DNA of 25,493 nt from Thermoanaerobacter sp049701115 (GTDB taxonomy: Bacteria; Bacillota; Thermoanaerobacteria; Thermoanaerobacterales; Thermoanaerobacteraceae). The notes under the pieces were generated by a model. The model did no database searches. It saw only the letters and a program-made list of their open reading frames with translations, and was not told where the DNA came from. Location: the NCBI RefSeq assembly GCF_049701115.1, contig NZ_JBNATX010000028.1:1-25493 (forward strand), read 5' to 3'. Shown piece after piece: positions 7,543 through 14,956 of this stretch (position 1 is the first letter of the stretch; the number at the start of each line of letters is the position of its first letter). Made by a program: the position numbers and the translations under genes.

Positions 7543-8844
7543 GTGAATTTGTTAATTAAAGATGTAAGCCTTCTTTCCATGAAGGAAGATAAGGTATTAG
7601 AGGGCGTGAATGTGTATATTGAGGGGGATACTATAAAGCACATAGGGGAGTTACTGCCTGAGGTTAAAGTAGACGAAGTCATTGAGGGAAAAGATAAGCT
7701 TTTAATGCCAGGTCTCATAAACGCTCATACGCATCTAGGAATGTCCTTATTTAGAAATTATGCAAATGATGTACCTCTTTTTGATTGGCTTACAAAGTAC
7801 ATATGGCCGCTTGAAGCAAGGCTTACTGCAGAGGATGTCTACTGGGGCTCCCTTCTTAGCATGATAGAGATGATTTATTCAGGTACTACTACTTACTGTG
7901 ATATGTACTTTTTTATGGAGGAAGTAGCAAAAGCTACAGAAGAAATAGGCATAAGAGGCGTGATTTCCAGAGGCATCATAGAAGAACAGGATGCAAAAGT
8001 CAATGAAGAGAAGCTAAAGGATACGGAAGATTTGTATAAAACCTGGAATGGTAAAGCTGAGGGCAGAATCAAAGTGATGGTAGGACCTCACGCACCTTAT
8101 ACCTGTGGACCAACTTATTTGAAAGAAATTTTGGACCTTGCCAAGAGATTAGGTACAGGGATTCACATTCATGTGTCAGAGACAAAGAGGGAAGTAGAAG
8201 AAAGCCTTGAAAAGTATGGTAAAACCCCTGTACAGCATTTAAAGGATTTGGGAATTTTTGAAGTGCCTACTGTAGCTGCTCACTGCGTACACCTTTCAGA
8301 TGAAGATATTGAGGTATTAAAAGAGATGAAAGTCTCTCCTGTGTACAACCCCACCAGCAATTTAAAGCTGGCGAGTGGATTTGCTCCTGTAGACAAAATG
8401 TTAAAAAAAGGGATAAATGTTGCTCTTGGAACTGACGGCCCTGCCAGCAACAACAATTTAAACATGTTCGAAGAGATTCACTTTGCTGCGACGATTAACA
8501 AAGCTTTAAACGAAGATGCTCTGTCTGTACCTGCTTTTGAAGCTTTAAAAATGGCTACTGTAAATGGAGCAAGAGCTCTTTTATGGGAAAGAGAGATAGG
8601 CACTATTGAGGTTGGGAAAAAGGCAGATGTAATTCTTGTAGACCTTAATAAACCTCATTTACATCCCAAGAACGACTTAATCTCTGCTTTAGCCTATTCT
8701 GTTCAGGGTTCAGATGTAGATACAGTTATAGTAAATGGCAAAGTGATAATGGAAAAAAGGGAGATAAAAACTATGGACGTAGAAAGGGTTTACTATGAAG
8801 TGGAGAAAAGGGCTCAAAATTTGATGAGAGGAGAAGTCAGTTGA
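7543..8844 (+). CDS. mtaD: 5-methylthioadenosine/S-adenosylhomocysteine deaminase
   Basis: The 433-aa protein is in the amidohydrolase superfamily. MtaD-type enzymes deaminate MTA to methylthioinosine and SAH to S-inosylhomocysteine. The metal site is visible: H62 and H64 (NAHTHLGMS), H210 with E213 (HIHVSET), H247 or H250 (AAHCVHL) and D298 (GTDGPASNNNLNMFEE). The start is GTG 7543, six bases after AGGAGGGG. The gene opens a block containing mtnA and an MTA/MTI phosphorylase-family gene, which supports MTA over guanine or chlorohydrolase-type substrates. Its stop codon forms part of the next promoter. The family is sure; substrate preference within MTA, SAH and adenosine is not. Confidence 0.92.
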   Translation: MNLLIKDVSLLSMKEDKVLEGVNVYIEGDTIKHIGELLPEVKVDEVIEGKDKLLMPGLINAHTHLGMSLFRNYANDVPLFDWLTKYIWPLEARLTAEDVYWGSLLSMIEMIYSGTTTYCDMYFFMEEVAKATEEIGIRGVISRGIIEEQDAKVNEEKLKDTEDLYKTWNGKAEGRIKVMVGPHAPYTCGPTYLKEILDLAKRLGTGIHIHVSETKREVEESLEKYGKTPVQHLKDLGIFEVPTVAAHCVHLSDEDIEVLKEMKVSPVYNPTSNLKLASGFAPVDKMLKKGINVALGTDGPASNNNLNMFEEIHFAATINKALNEDALSVPAFEALKMATVNGARALLWEREIGTIEVGKKADVILVDLNKPHLHPKNDLISALAYSVQGSDVDTVIVNGKVIMEKREIKTMDVERVYYEVEKRAQNLMRGEVS

Positions 8845-8869
8845 CAGCCTCTTTCTCTTGCTATATGAT
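8841..8869 (+). promoter_or_regulatory. Sigma-A-type promoter for the salvage/ECF cluster
   Basis: TTGACA (8841-8846) and TATGAT (8864-8869) are exactly 17 bases apart. The TGA stop of mtaD (8842-8844) lies inside the -35 box. Transcription would start near 8876, ahead of the aldolase, and could run through the closely spaced genes up to about 14867. Confidence 0.8.
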
Positions 8870-8910
8870 GGATTTAGTGAGAATATTCATACAAAAACGG
8901 GGTGAAAAAC

Positions 8911-9558
8911 ATGCTTTTAAAATATGAGAGAGAACAAATAGTAGAGTACGGCAAAAAGCTCATAGATACAAATCTCACCAGAGGTACAGGAGGAAATTTA
9001 AGTGTTTATGACGACAAAAGTGGACTTATGGCTATAACTCCTTCAGGAATGGACTATTATGAATTAAAAGCTGAAGACATATTGGTGATGGATTTAGAGG
9101 GAAAAGTTGTAGAAGGGACAAAGGTTCCTTCTACTGAATACGAGATGCACAGGATTTTTTATGTAAGGAGAGATGACATAAAAGCAATCATACATACCCA
9201 TCCTGTTTATACTACGACCCTGGCCTGCCTTAACTGGGACCTTCCGCCTGTTCATTACCTCATAGCCTTAGCAGGACCAGATGTGAAATGCGCAAAATAT
9301 GCTACTTTTGGAACTAAAGAGCTTGCAGAGAACGCTTTTGAGGCAATGAAAGGTAGAAAAGCTGTTTTACTGGCTAATCACGGGCTTCTTGTTGGTGCCG
9401 AAGACCTTCCGAATGCTTTCAATATAAGTATACAGATCGAATATGTGGCAGAACTTTACTATAGAGCAAAATCTATAGGAGAACCCGTACTTTTATCCTC
9501 TGAAGAGATGGAGCTTATGATGGAGAAGTTTAAAACTTATGGGCAGATAAGAAAATAA
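8911..9558 (+). CDS. Class II aldolase, likely methylthioribulose-1-phosphate aldolase
   Basis: The 215-aa protein is in the class II aldolase/adducin family, the size of fuculose-phosphate aldolase. Zinc and catalytic positions are visible: E76 (PSTEYEMH), H95 and H97 (IIHTHP), H157 (LANHGLL). The phosphate-binding region TGGNLS lies at about 26-31. With mtnA and an MTA/MTI phosphorylase-family gene in the same cluster, no mtnC, mtnD or transaminase gene nearby, and an alcohol dehydrogenase next door, it best fits the Ald2-like aldolase of the DHAP shunt. That enzyme splits 5-methylthioribulose-1-phosphate (and probably 5-deoxyribulose-1-phosphate) to DHAP and an aldehyde. The dehydratase MtnB and FucA remain alternatives. 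ATG 8911 is preferred over GTG 8902, which overlaps the GGGGTG ribosome site. Confidence 0.8.
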   Translation: MLLKYEREQIVEYGKKLIDTNLTRGTGGNLSVYDDKSGLMAITPSGMDYYELKAEDILVMDLEGKVVEGTKVPSTEYEMHRIFYVRRDDIKAIIHTHPVYTTTLACLNWDLPPVHYLIALAGPDVKCAKYATFGTKELAENAFEAMKGRKAVLLANHGLLVGAEDLPNAFNISIQIEYVAELYYRAKSIGEPVLLSSEEMELMMEKFKTYGQIRK

Positions 9559-9580
9559 AAATTTAAGGGAAGTGAAAAAA

Positions 9581-10534
9581 ATGAAAGCCCTTTATTTTGA
9601 TGGAGAGCTTAAGCTAAAGGACCTTCCAAAGCCTGAAATAAAAGAAGGAGAAGCGCTCATTAAGGTTTTACTGGCATCTGTGTGTAACACTGATATAGAG
9701 ATAATGAAAGGGTATAAAAATTTTAAAGGAGTACTTGGGCACGAATTCGTGGGAATTGTTGAAGATTCTTCTAATCCGCAATTGATTGGTAAAAGAGTGG
9801 TTGCGGATATCAACATAGCTTGTGGTGAGTGCGACCTGTGCAAGGAAGGGCTTTTCCATCACTGCAGAAATAGAAAGGTCTTAGGTATATTCGAAAAGGA
9901 TGGAGCTTTTGCGGAGTATATTACGCTTCCTAATCGCAATCTTTTCATTGTGCCTGATAGCATTAAAGATGAAGAAGCTGTTTTTACTGAGCCTTTGGCG
10001 GCTGCCTTAGAAATTCTTGAGATGTATCATATAAAACCCACCGATAAAGTTGTGGTCATAGGTGATGGTAAACTTTCCCAGTTTATAACGCAGGTGGTAG
10101 CTCTTACAGGATGTGACCTTTATGTGGTCGGTAAACATGAGGAAAAACTTGAGCACCTCAAAAATAAAGCTAATACTATTCTTTTGGAAGAAGTTGAAAG
10201 GCTTGAGACTAAAAGCGTGTTTGACGTCGCTATAGAATGTACTGGCAATGAGGGCGGATTGAAACTTGCTCAGGAGTTGGTCAAACCTACTGGCACGGTC
10301 ATATTAAAGAGCACATACAATGCTTATGCTACTTTGAATCCCACTGATTGGGTGGTGAAGGAGATAAAATTGATAGGTACAAGGTGCGGTCCTATGGCGT
10401 CCGCCTTGAGGCTTCTTGAAAAGAGGTTTGTCACTACTGATTACCTCATAAGCGGTTTTTATAAGTTAGAGCAGTATGAAGAGGCTTTTTCTCCCAAAAA
10501 TACTTTTAAAGCAGTTTTTGATTTAAGAGGTTAG
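9581..10534 (+). CDS. Zinc-dependent alcohol dehydrogenase (MDR family)
   Basis: The protein is 317 aa, a little shorter than typical 340-350 aa relatives. The catalytic zinc ligands C35 and H54/E55 (GHEFVG) and the structural zinc set C81, C84, C87 and C95 (CGECDLCKEGLFHHC) are intact. The nucleotide-binding turn reads GDGKLS (161-166), with Ser replacing the last Gly of GxGxxG. ATG 9581 is chosen over GTG 9572 because AAGGGAAG sits directly against the latter. It lies 22 bases after the aldolase and 12 before mtnA. By context I infer that it reduces the aldehyde from the aldolase, such as 2-methylthioacetaldehyde to 2-methylthioethanol. The sequence alone shows only a zinc alcohol/polyol dehydrogenase. 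Confidence 0.82.
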   Translation: MKALYFDGELKLKDLPKPEIKEGEALIKVLLASVCNTDIEIMKGYKNFKGVLGHEFVGIVEDSSNPQLIGKRVVADINIACGECDLCKEGLFHHCRNRKVLGIFEKDGAFAEYITLPNRNLFIVPDSIKDEEAVFTEPLAAALEILEMYHIKPTDKVVVIGDGKLSQFITQVVALTGCDLYVVGKHEEKLEHLKNKANTILLEEVERLETKSVFDVAIECTGNEGGLKLAQELVKPTGTVILKSTYNAYATLNPTDWVVKEIKLIGTRCGPMASALRLLEKRFVTTDYLISGFYKLEQYEEAFSPKNTFKAVFDLRG

Positions 10535-10546
10535 GAGGAAGCAGCA

Positions 10547-11584
10547 ATGAAAGAGATTAAGACAATAGAATTTAAAGATGGCGTGCTTTATCTGATAGAC
10601 CAGAGGAAACTCCCTTTAAGTTATGAATTTTTTGAATGCAGAACTTATCAAGATGTAGACTTTGCTATAAAAGACATGGTAGTAAGAGGTGCTCCGGCGA
10701 TAGGAGCAGCTGCAGCTTATGGCGTGGTACTCGCAGCTCGGCAGTTTATGAAAGAAGAGAAGGAAAATTTTTTAAAAAACATGGAAAATGCTCTAAATGT
10801 GCTTTCAAAGTCCAGGCCTACGGCTGTGAACCTCACCTGGGCTATTGGCAGGATGAGAGGTGTTTTAGAAAAGGTAAAGGATTTGAGTGTTTCAGATATA
10901 TACGAGGCGTTAAAAGAAGAAGCCAATAAGATTTACTTTGAGGATTTAGAGACAAATAAAAAGATGGCTAAGATTGGAAATGAAGTGATAAAGCCAAACG
11001 CAGTCATACTGACTCACTGCAACACAGGAGCTTTAGCCACAGTTGGCTATGGCACAGCTTTAGGGGTCATAAGAGAAGCCCATTACAGCGGAAAGAATAT
11101 TTTTGTATACGCTGATGAGACAAGGCCCAGGCTTCAGGGGGCGAAATTGACAGCTTGGGAACTTGTCCAAGAGGGAATACCGGCTAAATTAATTGCTGAC
11201 AGTGTAGCTGCTACCCTCATAAGGGATGGAAAGATTGACATCATACTCGTGGGGGCAGACAGAATAGCCCTAAACGGAGATACTGCTAATAAAATCGGCA
11301 CCTTCATGCTCTCTGTTGTGGCAAAAGTGTACAATGTTCCTTTTTATGTGGTGGCACCTACCAGCACCATCGATTTTAACATAGAGACTGGAGCCGAAAT
11401 AGTCATAGAAGAAAGAAGTCCTGAAGAGGTAACACATATAAATGGTGTGAGAATTGCACCTGAAGGCATAGATGTGTACAACCCCGCTTTTGATGTTACG
11501 CCCCATGAAAATATCACTGGTATAATCACAGAAAAGGGCATAATAAGGCCGCCTTTTAGAGAGAACATATTGAAACTGAGGTGA
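10547..11584 (+). CDS. mtnA: Methylthioribose-1-phosphate isomerase
   Basis: The 345-aa protein belongs to the eIF2B-alpha/MtnA family and converts the aldose 5-methylthioribose-1-phosphate to 5-methylthioribulose-1-phosphate. Diagnostic motifs are VVRGAPAIGAAAAYG (46-60), catalytic C158 in HCNTGALATVGYGTALG, and D238 in VGADRIALNGDTANKIGT. The C-terminal part has the PEEVTHINGVRIAPEG and NPAFDVTPHENITGIITEKG motifs of true MtnA. Start ATG 10547 follows TAGGAGGAA. It is tightly packed between the alcohol dehydrogenase and the ECF ATPase, so it belongs to the same transcript. Confidence 0.95.
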   Translation: MKEIKTIEFKDGVLYLIDQRKLPLSYEFFECRTYQDVDFAIKDMVVRGAPAIGAAAAYGVVLAARQFMKEEKENFLKNMENALNVLSKSRPTAVNLTWAIGRMRGVLEKVKDLSVSDIYEALKEEANKIYFEDLETNKKMAKIGNEVIKPNAVILTHCNTGALATVGYGTALGVIREAHYSGKNIFVYADETRPRLQGAKLTAWELVQEGIPAKLIADSVAATLIRDGKIDIILVGADRIALNGDTANKIGTFMLSVVAKVYNVPFYVVAPTSTIDFNIETGAEIVIEERSPEEVTHINGVRIAPEGIDVYNPAFDVTPHENITGIITEKGIIRPPFRENILKLR

Positions 11585-11594
11585 GGGTTAGGAC

Positions 11595-13304
11595 ATGACG
11601 TTAAGCGAGAAGGAAATAATTGTAAAAGATTTGGCATTTCGATACAAAGAGCAAAAGGACAGGAATGCTATAGAGGGGATTAACTTAGAAGTAGAGAAGG
11701 GCGAGTTTATTGTGATAATGGGTCCCAGCGGTGCAGGGAAGTCTACTCTGGCTCAATGCTTAAATGGCCTTATTCCGCATTTTACGAGGGGACACTACAG
11801 TGGAGAAGTTGTGGTAAGAGGTATAAAGGTGAAAGAGACGCCTGTCAGCAAAATGGCGAAAGAGATTGGGCTTGTTTTTCAGGATTTTGAGGCACAGCTT
11901 TTTTCTACTAATACAAAACTCGAAATAGCTTTTGGACCCGAAAATTTTGGAGTTCCTAGAGAAGAAATTGAGGAAATAATAAGGAGAGTTTTAAAAATTG
12001 TAAACCTAGAAGGGCTAGAGGACAGACCTCCTTCTACCTTATCAGGGGGGCAAAAGCAAAGGCTTGCGATAGGGTCAGTTCTGGCTTGTATGCCCAGCAT
12101 ACTTTGTATGGATGAGCCCACTACTGATTTAGACCCCGTAGGTAAGATTGGAGTTTTTAATATAGCAAAGAAGCTTCATGAAGAAAAAGAGTTAACCCTC
12201 ATAATAATAGAACACGAGACAGAAGAAGCTTTAAATGCGGACAGGATAATTTTGATGGAAAAAGGTAAGATAATAAAAGATGGTAAACCAAGAGAAGTTT
12301 TAAAAGAAGCAGATTTGATGGAAAAAATAGGGTTAATGCCGTTGCAGATTCCCAAGTATTTTTCACAGGTTTCTAATCTTGAAAAAGCAGATCTTCCTCT
12401 AACTTATGAGGAAGGGGTGCAGAAGTTTAAAGAATTGGGGCTTCAAATTGATGAAGGTAAATATCAAGAAATTCTAAGAAGAGAAGATGAGAGAGAAAAA
12501 AGCTATGGAGATGTAATCATACAAGCTAAAGATGTGGAATATGTCTATTCCAATGGTACGAAAGCTTTGGATGGAATCAATCTGGAGATTAGAGAAGGGG
12601 AATTTATAGCTCTTTTAGGACACAATGGAAGTGGTAAGACTACTCTAGCAAAGCATTTTAATTGTCTTTTAAAACCCACAAGGGGGAGCATTATTGTATA
12701 TGGAAAAGATACTAAAAATTCAAACGTGTATGAAATAGGGAATTATGTGGGGTATGCTTTCCAAAATCCGGATCATCAGATTTTTGCGGATACTGTGTAC
12801 GATGAAGTTGCTTTTGGTCCCCGTATGAGGGGTTGCACTGAAGAAGAAGTTAAAGAGAGAGTAGCAGAAGCCTTAAAAGCAGTTGATATGGAGGGTTTTG
12901 AAAAGGAGGATCCTTTTGCTCTCTCTAAAGGGGAGAGGCAAAGAATTGCTGTTGCCTCCATTTTAGCAGCAAGGCCTAAAGTTATCATATTAGACGAACC
13001 TACTACTGGTTTGGACTACAAAGAGCAGAAGAGGATGATGGAGCTTGTAAAAAGGCTTAACGAAAGCGGGCATACTATAATAATGATAACCCACACCATG
13101 TGGATTGTCGCAGAGTATGCTCACAAAGTAGCAGTTATGAGGGATGGGAAAATTGAAATGTACGGAAAAGTAAGGGATGTGTTCAAAGAGGAAGAAAGGC
13201 TTTTAGAGCTTTCTTTAAAACCACCCTCAATAGTTAGCTTCAGCAACAAATTTGGCAAGACATTTCTTTCTGTAGAAGAAATGGTAAGCTGTACAAAGAG
13301 GTGA
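11595..13304 (+). CDS. Fused two-domain ECF transporter ATPase
   Basis: The 569-aa protein is a tandem of two energising ATPases (EcfA and EcfA' in one chain). Domain 1 has Walker A GPSGAGKS (43-50), Q-loop VFQDFEAQLFS, signature LSGGQ (149-153) and Walker B ILCMDEP. Domain 2 has Walker A GHNGSGKT (342-349), Q-loop AFQNPDHQIFA, a deviant signature LSKGE (443-447) and Walker B VIILDEP. The Q-loop acidic/Gln patterns are typical of ECF/cobalt-type ATPases. EcfT follows eight bases after its stop, and an S component lies one gene further on. The start ATG 11595 has only a modest GAGGG site. The substrate is not readable from the ATPase; see the S component. Confidence 0.93.
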   Translation: MTLSEKEIIVKDLAFRYKEQKDRNAIEGINLEVEKGEFIVIMGPSGAGKSTLAQCLNGLIPHFTRGHYSGEVVVRGIKVKETPVSKMAKEIGLVFQDFEAQLFSTNTKLEIAFGPENFGVPREEIEEIIRRVLKIVNLEGLEDRPPSTLSGGQKQRLAIGSVLACMPSILCMDEPTTDLDPVGKIGVFNIAKKLHEEKELTLIIIEHETEEALNADRIILMEKGKIIKDGKPREVLKEADLMEKIGLMPLQIPKYFSQVSNLEKADLPLTYEEGVQKFKELGLQIDEGKYQEILRREDEREKSYGDVIIQAKDVEYVYSNGTKALDGINLEIREGEFIALLGHNGSGKTTLAKHFNCLLKPTRGSIIVYGKDTKNSNVYEIGNYVGYAFQNPDHQIFADTVYDEVAFGPRMRGCTEEEVKERVAEALKAVDMEGFEKEDPFALSKGERQRIAVASILAARPKVIILDEPTTGLDYKEQKRMMELVKRLNESGHTIIMITHTMWIVAEYAHKVAVMRDGKIEMYGKVRDVFKEEERLLELSLKPPSIVSFSNKFGKTFLSVEEMVSCTKR

Positions 13305-13311
13305 AAGTCTT

Positions 13312-14070
13312 ATGGAAATGTTTCTCTACTTGGACAAGGACAGTATTTTACATAAATTAGACCCCAGAACGAAAATATTTATTATGCTAATAAGCTTTGC
13401 AATAGCTTTAATGTTTAGCTCTTTATCTTTGCTCCTTATCCTTTCTTTTTTAATCATACTATATGGAGCTTTGGGGAAAGTGCTTGCTAATCTAAAAAGG
13501 ATACAAATAATTTTGATAATGATTGCCATAATGTCAGTTATACTCTGGGCTTTAACTTATCCGGGGACTACAAGGCTTTGGGGTCCTGTTACGAAAGAAG
13601 GAATTATATATGGAATCGCTATAGGAATAAAATTTGATGTAATGATAATAGCGGGCATGATATTTTTAAGCTCCACAAAAATTGAGGAAATATCTTTAGG
13701 ATTGGTAAAGCTTGGTATACCTTATAGACCTGCTTTTGCTTTTTCCACTGCTGTGAGGTTGGTGCCTATGATAGTTTCTACTAGTTACATAATAACGCAA
13801 GCACAAAAATCAAGAGGGCTGGACCTGGATTCAGGGAATATTTTGCAGAGAATAAAAAAATACATTCCTCTTTTAATACCGGTTCTCATTTCTGTAATCA
13901 GGCAGGCAAATATATTGGCCATGGCTTTAGAGTCGAAAGGATTTGGCTACAGTGACAAAAGAACAAGCTATTTGGAGATAAAATTTGAAGTTAGAGATTA
14001 TGCCTTTTTGGCAGTAGCTCTATTGATTTTGATTGTGGCAGTGTATTTTAAATTTAAATACAGGCTGTAG
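13312..14070 (+). CDS. ecfT: ECF transporter transmembrane subunit EcfT
   Basis: The 252-aa EcfT/CbiQ-type scaffold couples the ATPases to the S component in the membrane. The N-terminus has the family motif DSILHKLDPRTKIF. About five hydrophobic segments follow (roughly residues 22-50, 60-85, 95-125, 140-160 and 225-247). The two coupling-helix signatures are present as KSRG (in AQKSRGLDLDSG) and SKGFG (in ALESKGFGY); the second has Lys where Arg is common. It is eight bases after the ATPase and 14 before the phosphorylase, so these genes are probably one transcript. Confidence 0.92.
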   Translation: MEMFLYLDKDSILHKLDPRTKIFIMLISFAIALMFSSLSLLLILSFLIILYGALGKVLANLKRIQIILIMIAIMSVILWALTYPGTTRLWGPVTKEGIIYGIAIGIKFDVMIIAGMIFLSSTKIEEISLGLVKLGIPYRPAFAFSTAVRLVPMIVSTSYIITQAQKSRGLDLDSGNILQRIKKYIPLLIPVLISVIRQANILAMALESKGFGYSDKRTSYLEIKFEVRDYAFLAVALLILIVAVYFKFKYRL

Positions 14071-14084
14071 GAGGTAAATTTCTT

Positions 14085-14867
14085 ATGGAGAAAGCTATTA
14101 TAGGTGGTACCGGAGTGTATGAGGTAGCCGAGAAAGTAGTTCAAAAAAAAGTTGAAACGAAATACGGAACAGTAGAGGTGGACGTGGTTACAGTAGAAGG
14201 AGAAGATATAGTTTTTTTAGCACGCCATGGGAAAGAGCATGGTGTTCCCCCACATTTGGTGAACTATAGAGCAAATATAATGGCTTTAAAACAACTTGGA
14301 GTAAAATACGTATATGCTACAGCTGCTGTTGGTTCTCTAAACGAAAATTACTCTCCTGGGAGTGTAGTCATTTTAAAAGATTTTATAGATTTTACAAAAT
14401 CCAGACCTATGACTTTTTTTGAAGGAGATGATGGAATAGTAAGACACGTAGACATGAGTGACCCTTATTGTGTGAATTTAAGAGGGAAATTCATGGAAGC
14501 AGCTAAAAAAGAGGGGCTCAATGTAAGAGGAGACGCCGTGTATGTATGTACGGAAGGGCCCAGATTTGAAACGGCTTCTGAGATAAAGGCTTATAAGATG
14601 CTAGGAGCTGATGTGGTGGGAATGACAAATATTCCTGAGGTAGTCTTAGCTAAAGAATTAGGAATGTGCTATGCAGCGGTTGGAATAGTCACAAACTGGG
14701 CTACAGGCCTTATAGCTGCAACCACAGGTCCTGTGAGTCTTAGAGAGATTACAAGTGCGATCGAGATAAACAAAGAAAAGGTGATAAAAACCTTTATAAG
14801 AGTATTCACCGAAGAGACTCTGGATCAGGAACATTGCAATTGTGCTAATTCGGTAATTGAATTGTGA
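14085..14867 (+). CDS. MTA/MTI phosphorylase-family enzyme, likely 6-oxopurine type
   Basis: The 260-aa protein is in the PNP/MTAP family and cleaves a nucleoside with phosphate to give a sugar-1-phosphate and a base. Family motifs are IIGGTGVY, FLARHGKEHGVPPHLVNYRANI, TEGPRFET and MTNIPEVVLAKELG. Where true MTA phosphorylases carry two Asp that bind the adenine 6-amino group (TDYD; D220 and D222 in human MTAP), this protein has T203-N204-W205-A206. Asn at this place is typical of 6-oxopurine enzymes, so methylthioinosine or inosine/guanosine is likely. That agrees with mtaD in the same block, which would deaminate MTA first. The product methylthioribose-1-phosphate is the MtnA substrate. It starts at ATG 14085 behind TAGGAGGT. 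The C-terminus ends in a Cys-containing tail (EHCNCANS). Confidence 0.85.
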   Translation: MEKAIIGGTGVYEVAEKVVQKKVETKYGTVEVDVVTVEGEDIVFLARHGKEHGVPPHLVNYRANIMALKQLGVKYVYATAAVGSLNENYSPGSVVILKDFIDFTKSRPMTFFEGDDGIVRHVDMSDPYCVNLRGKFMEAAKKEGLNVRGDAVYVCTEGPRFETASEIKAYKMLGADVVGMTNIPEVVLAKELGMCYAAVGIVTNWATGLIAATTGPVSLREITSAIEINKEKVIKTFIRVFTEETLDQEHCNCANSVIEL

Positions 14868-14956
14868 AATTACAGGGAAAGGGGGGATTAAGTTAGGTTG
14901 TAAAAGGTGCTTTTTGTAATTTTATGAAATTAAAATTTTGAAAGGGGGAAATGGGT

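Noticed and set aside
8911..9558. Naming the class II aldolase mtnB (methylthioribulose-1-phosphate dehydratase)
   Set aside because: The genes that would use its product (mtnC, mtnD) are absent here and an alcohol dehydrogenase is adjacent, so an aldolase role is favoured. The fold alone cannot decide.
10636..10929. A 97-codon frame inside mtnA on the + strand
   Set aside because: It lies wholly within mtnA, which has full-length family motifs in the other frame; its Arg/Cys/Lys-rich product looks like an off-frame translation.
14868..14956. Possible riboswitch before the S component gene
   Set aside because: The 89 bases are A/T- and G-run-rich but show no recognisable preQ1, purine, SAM or TPP core and no convincing paired structure.
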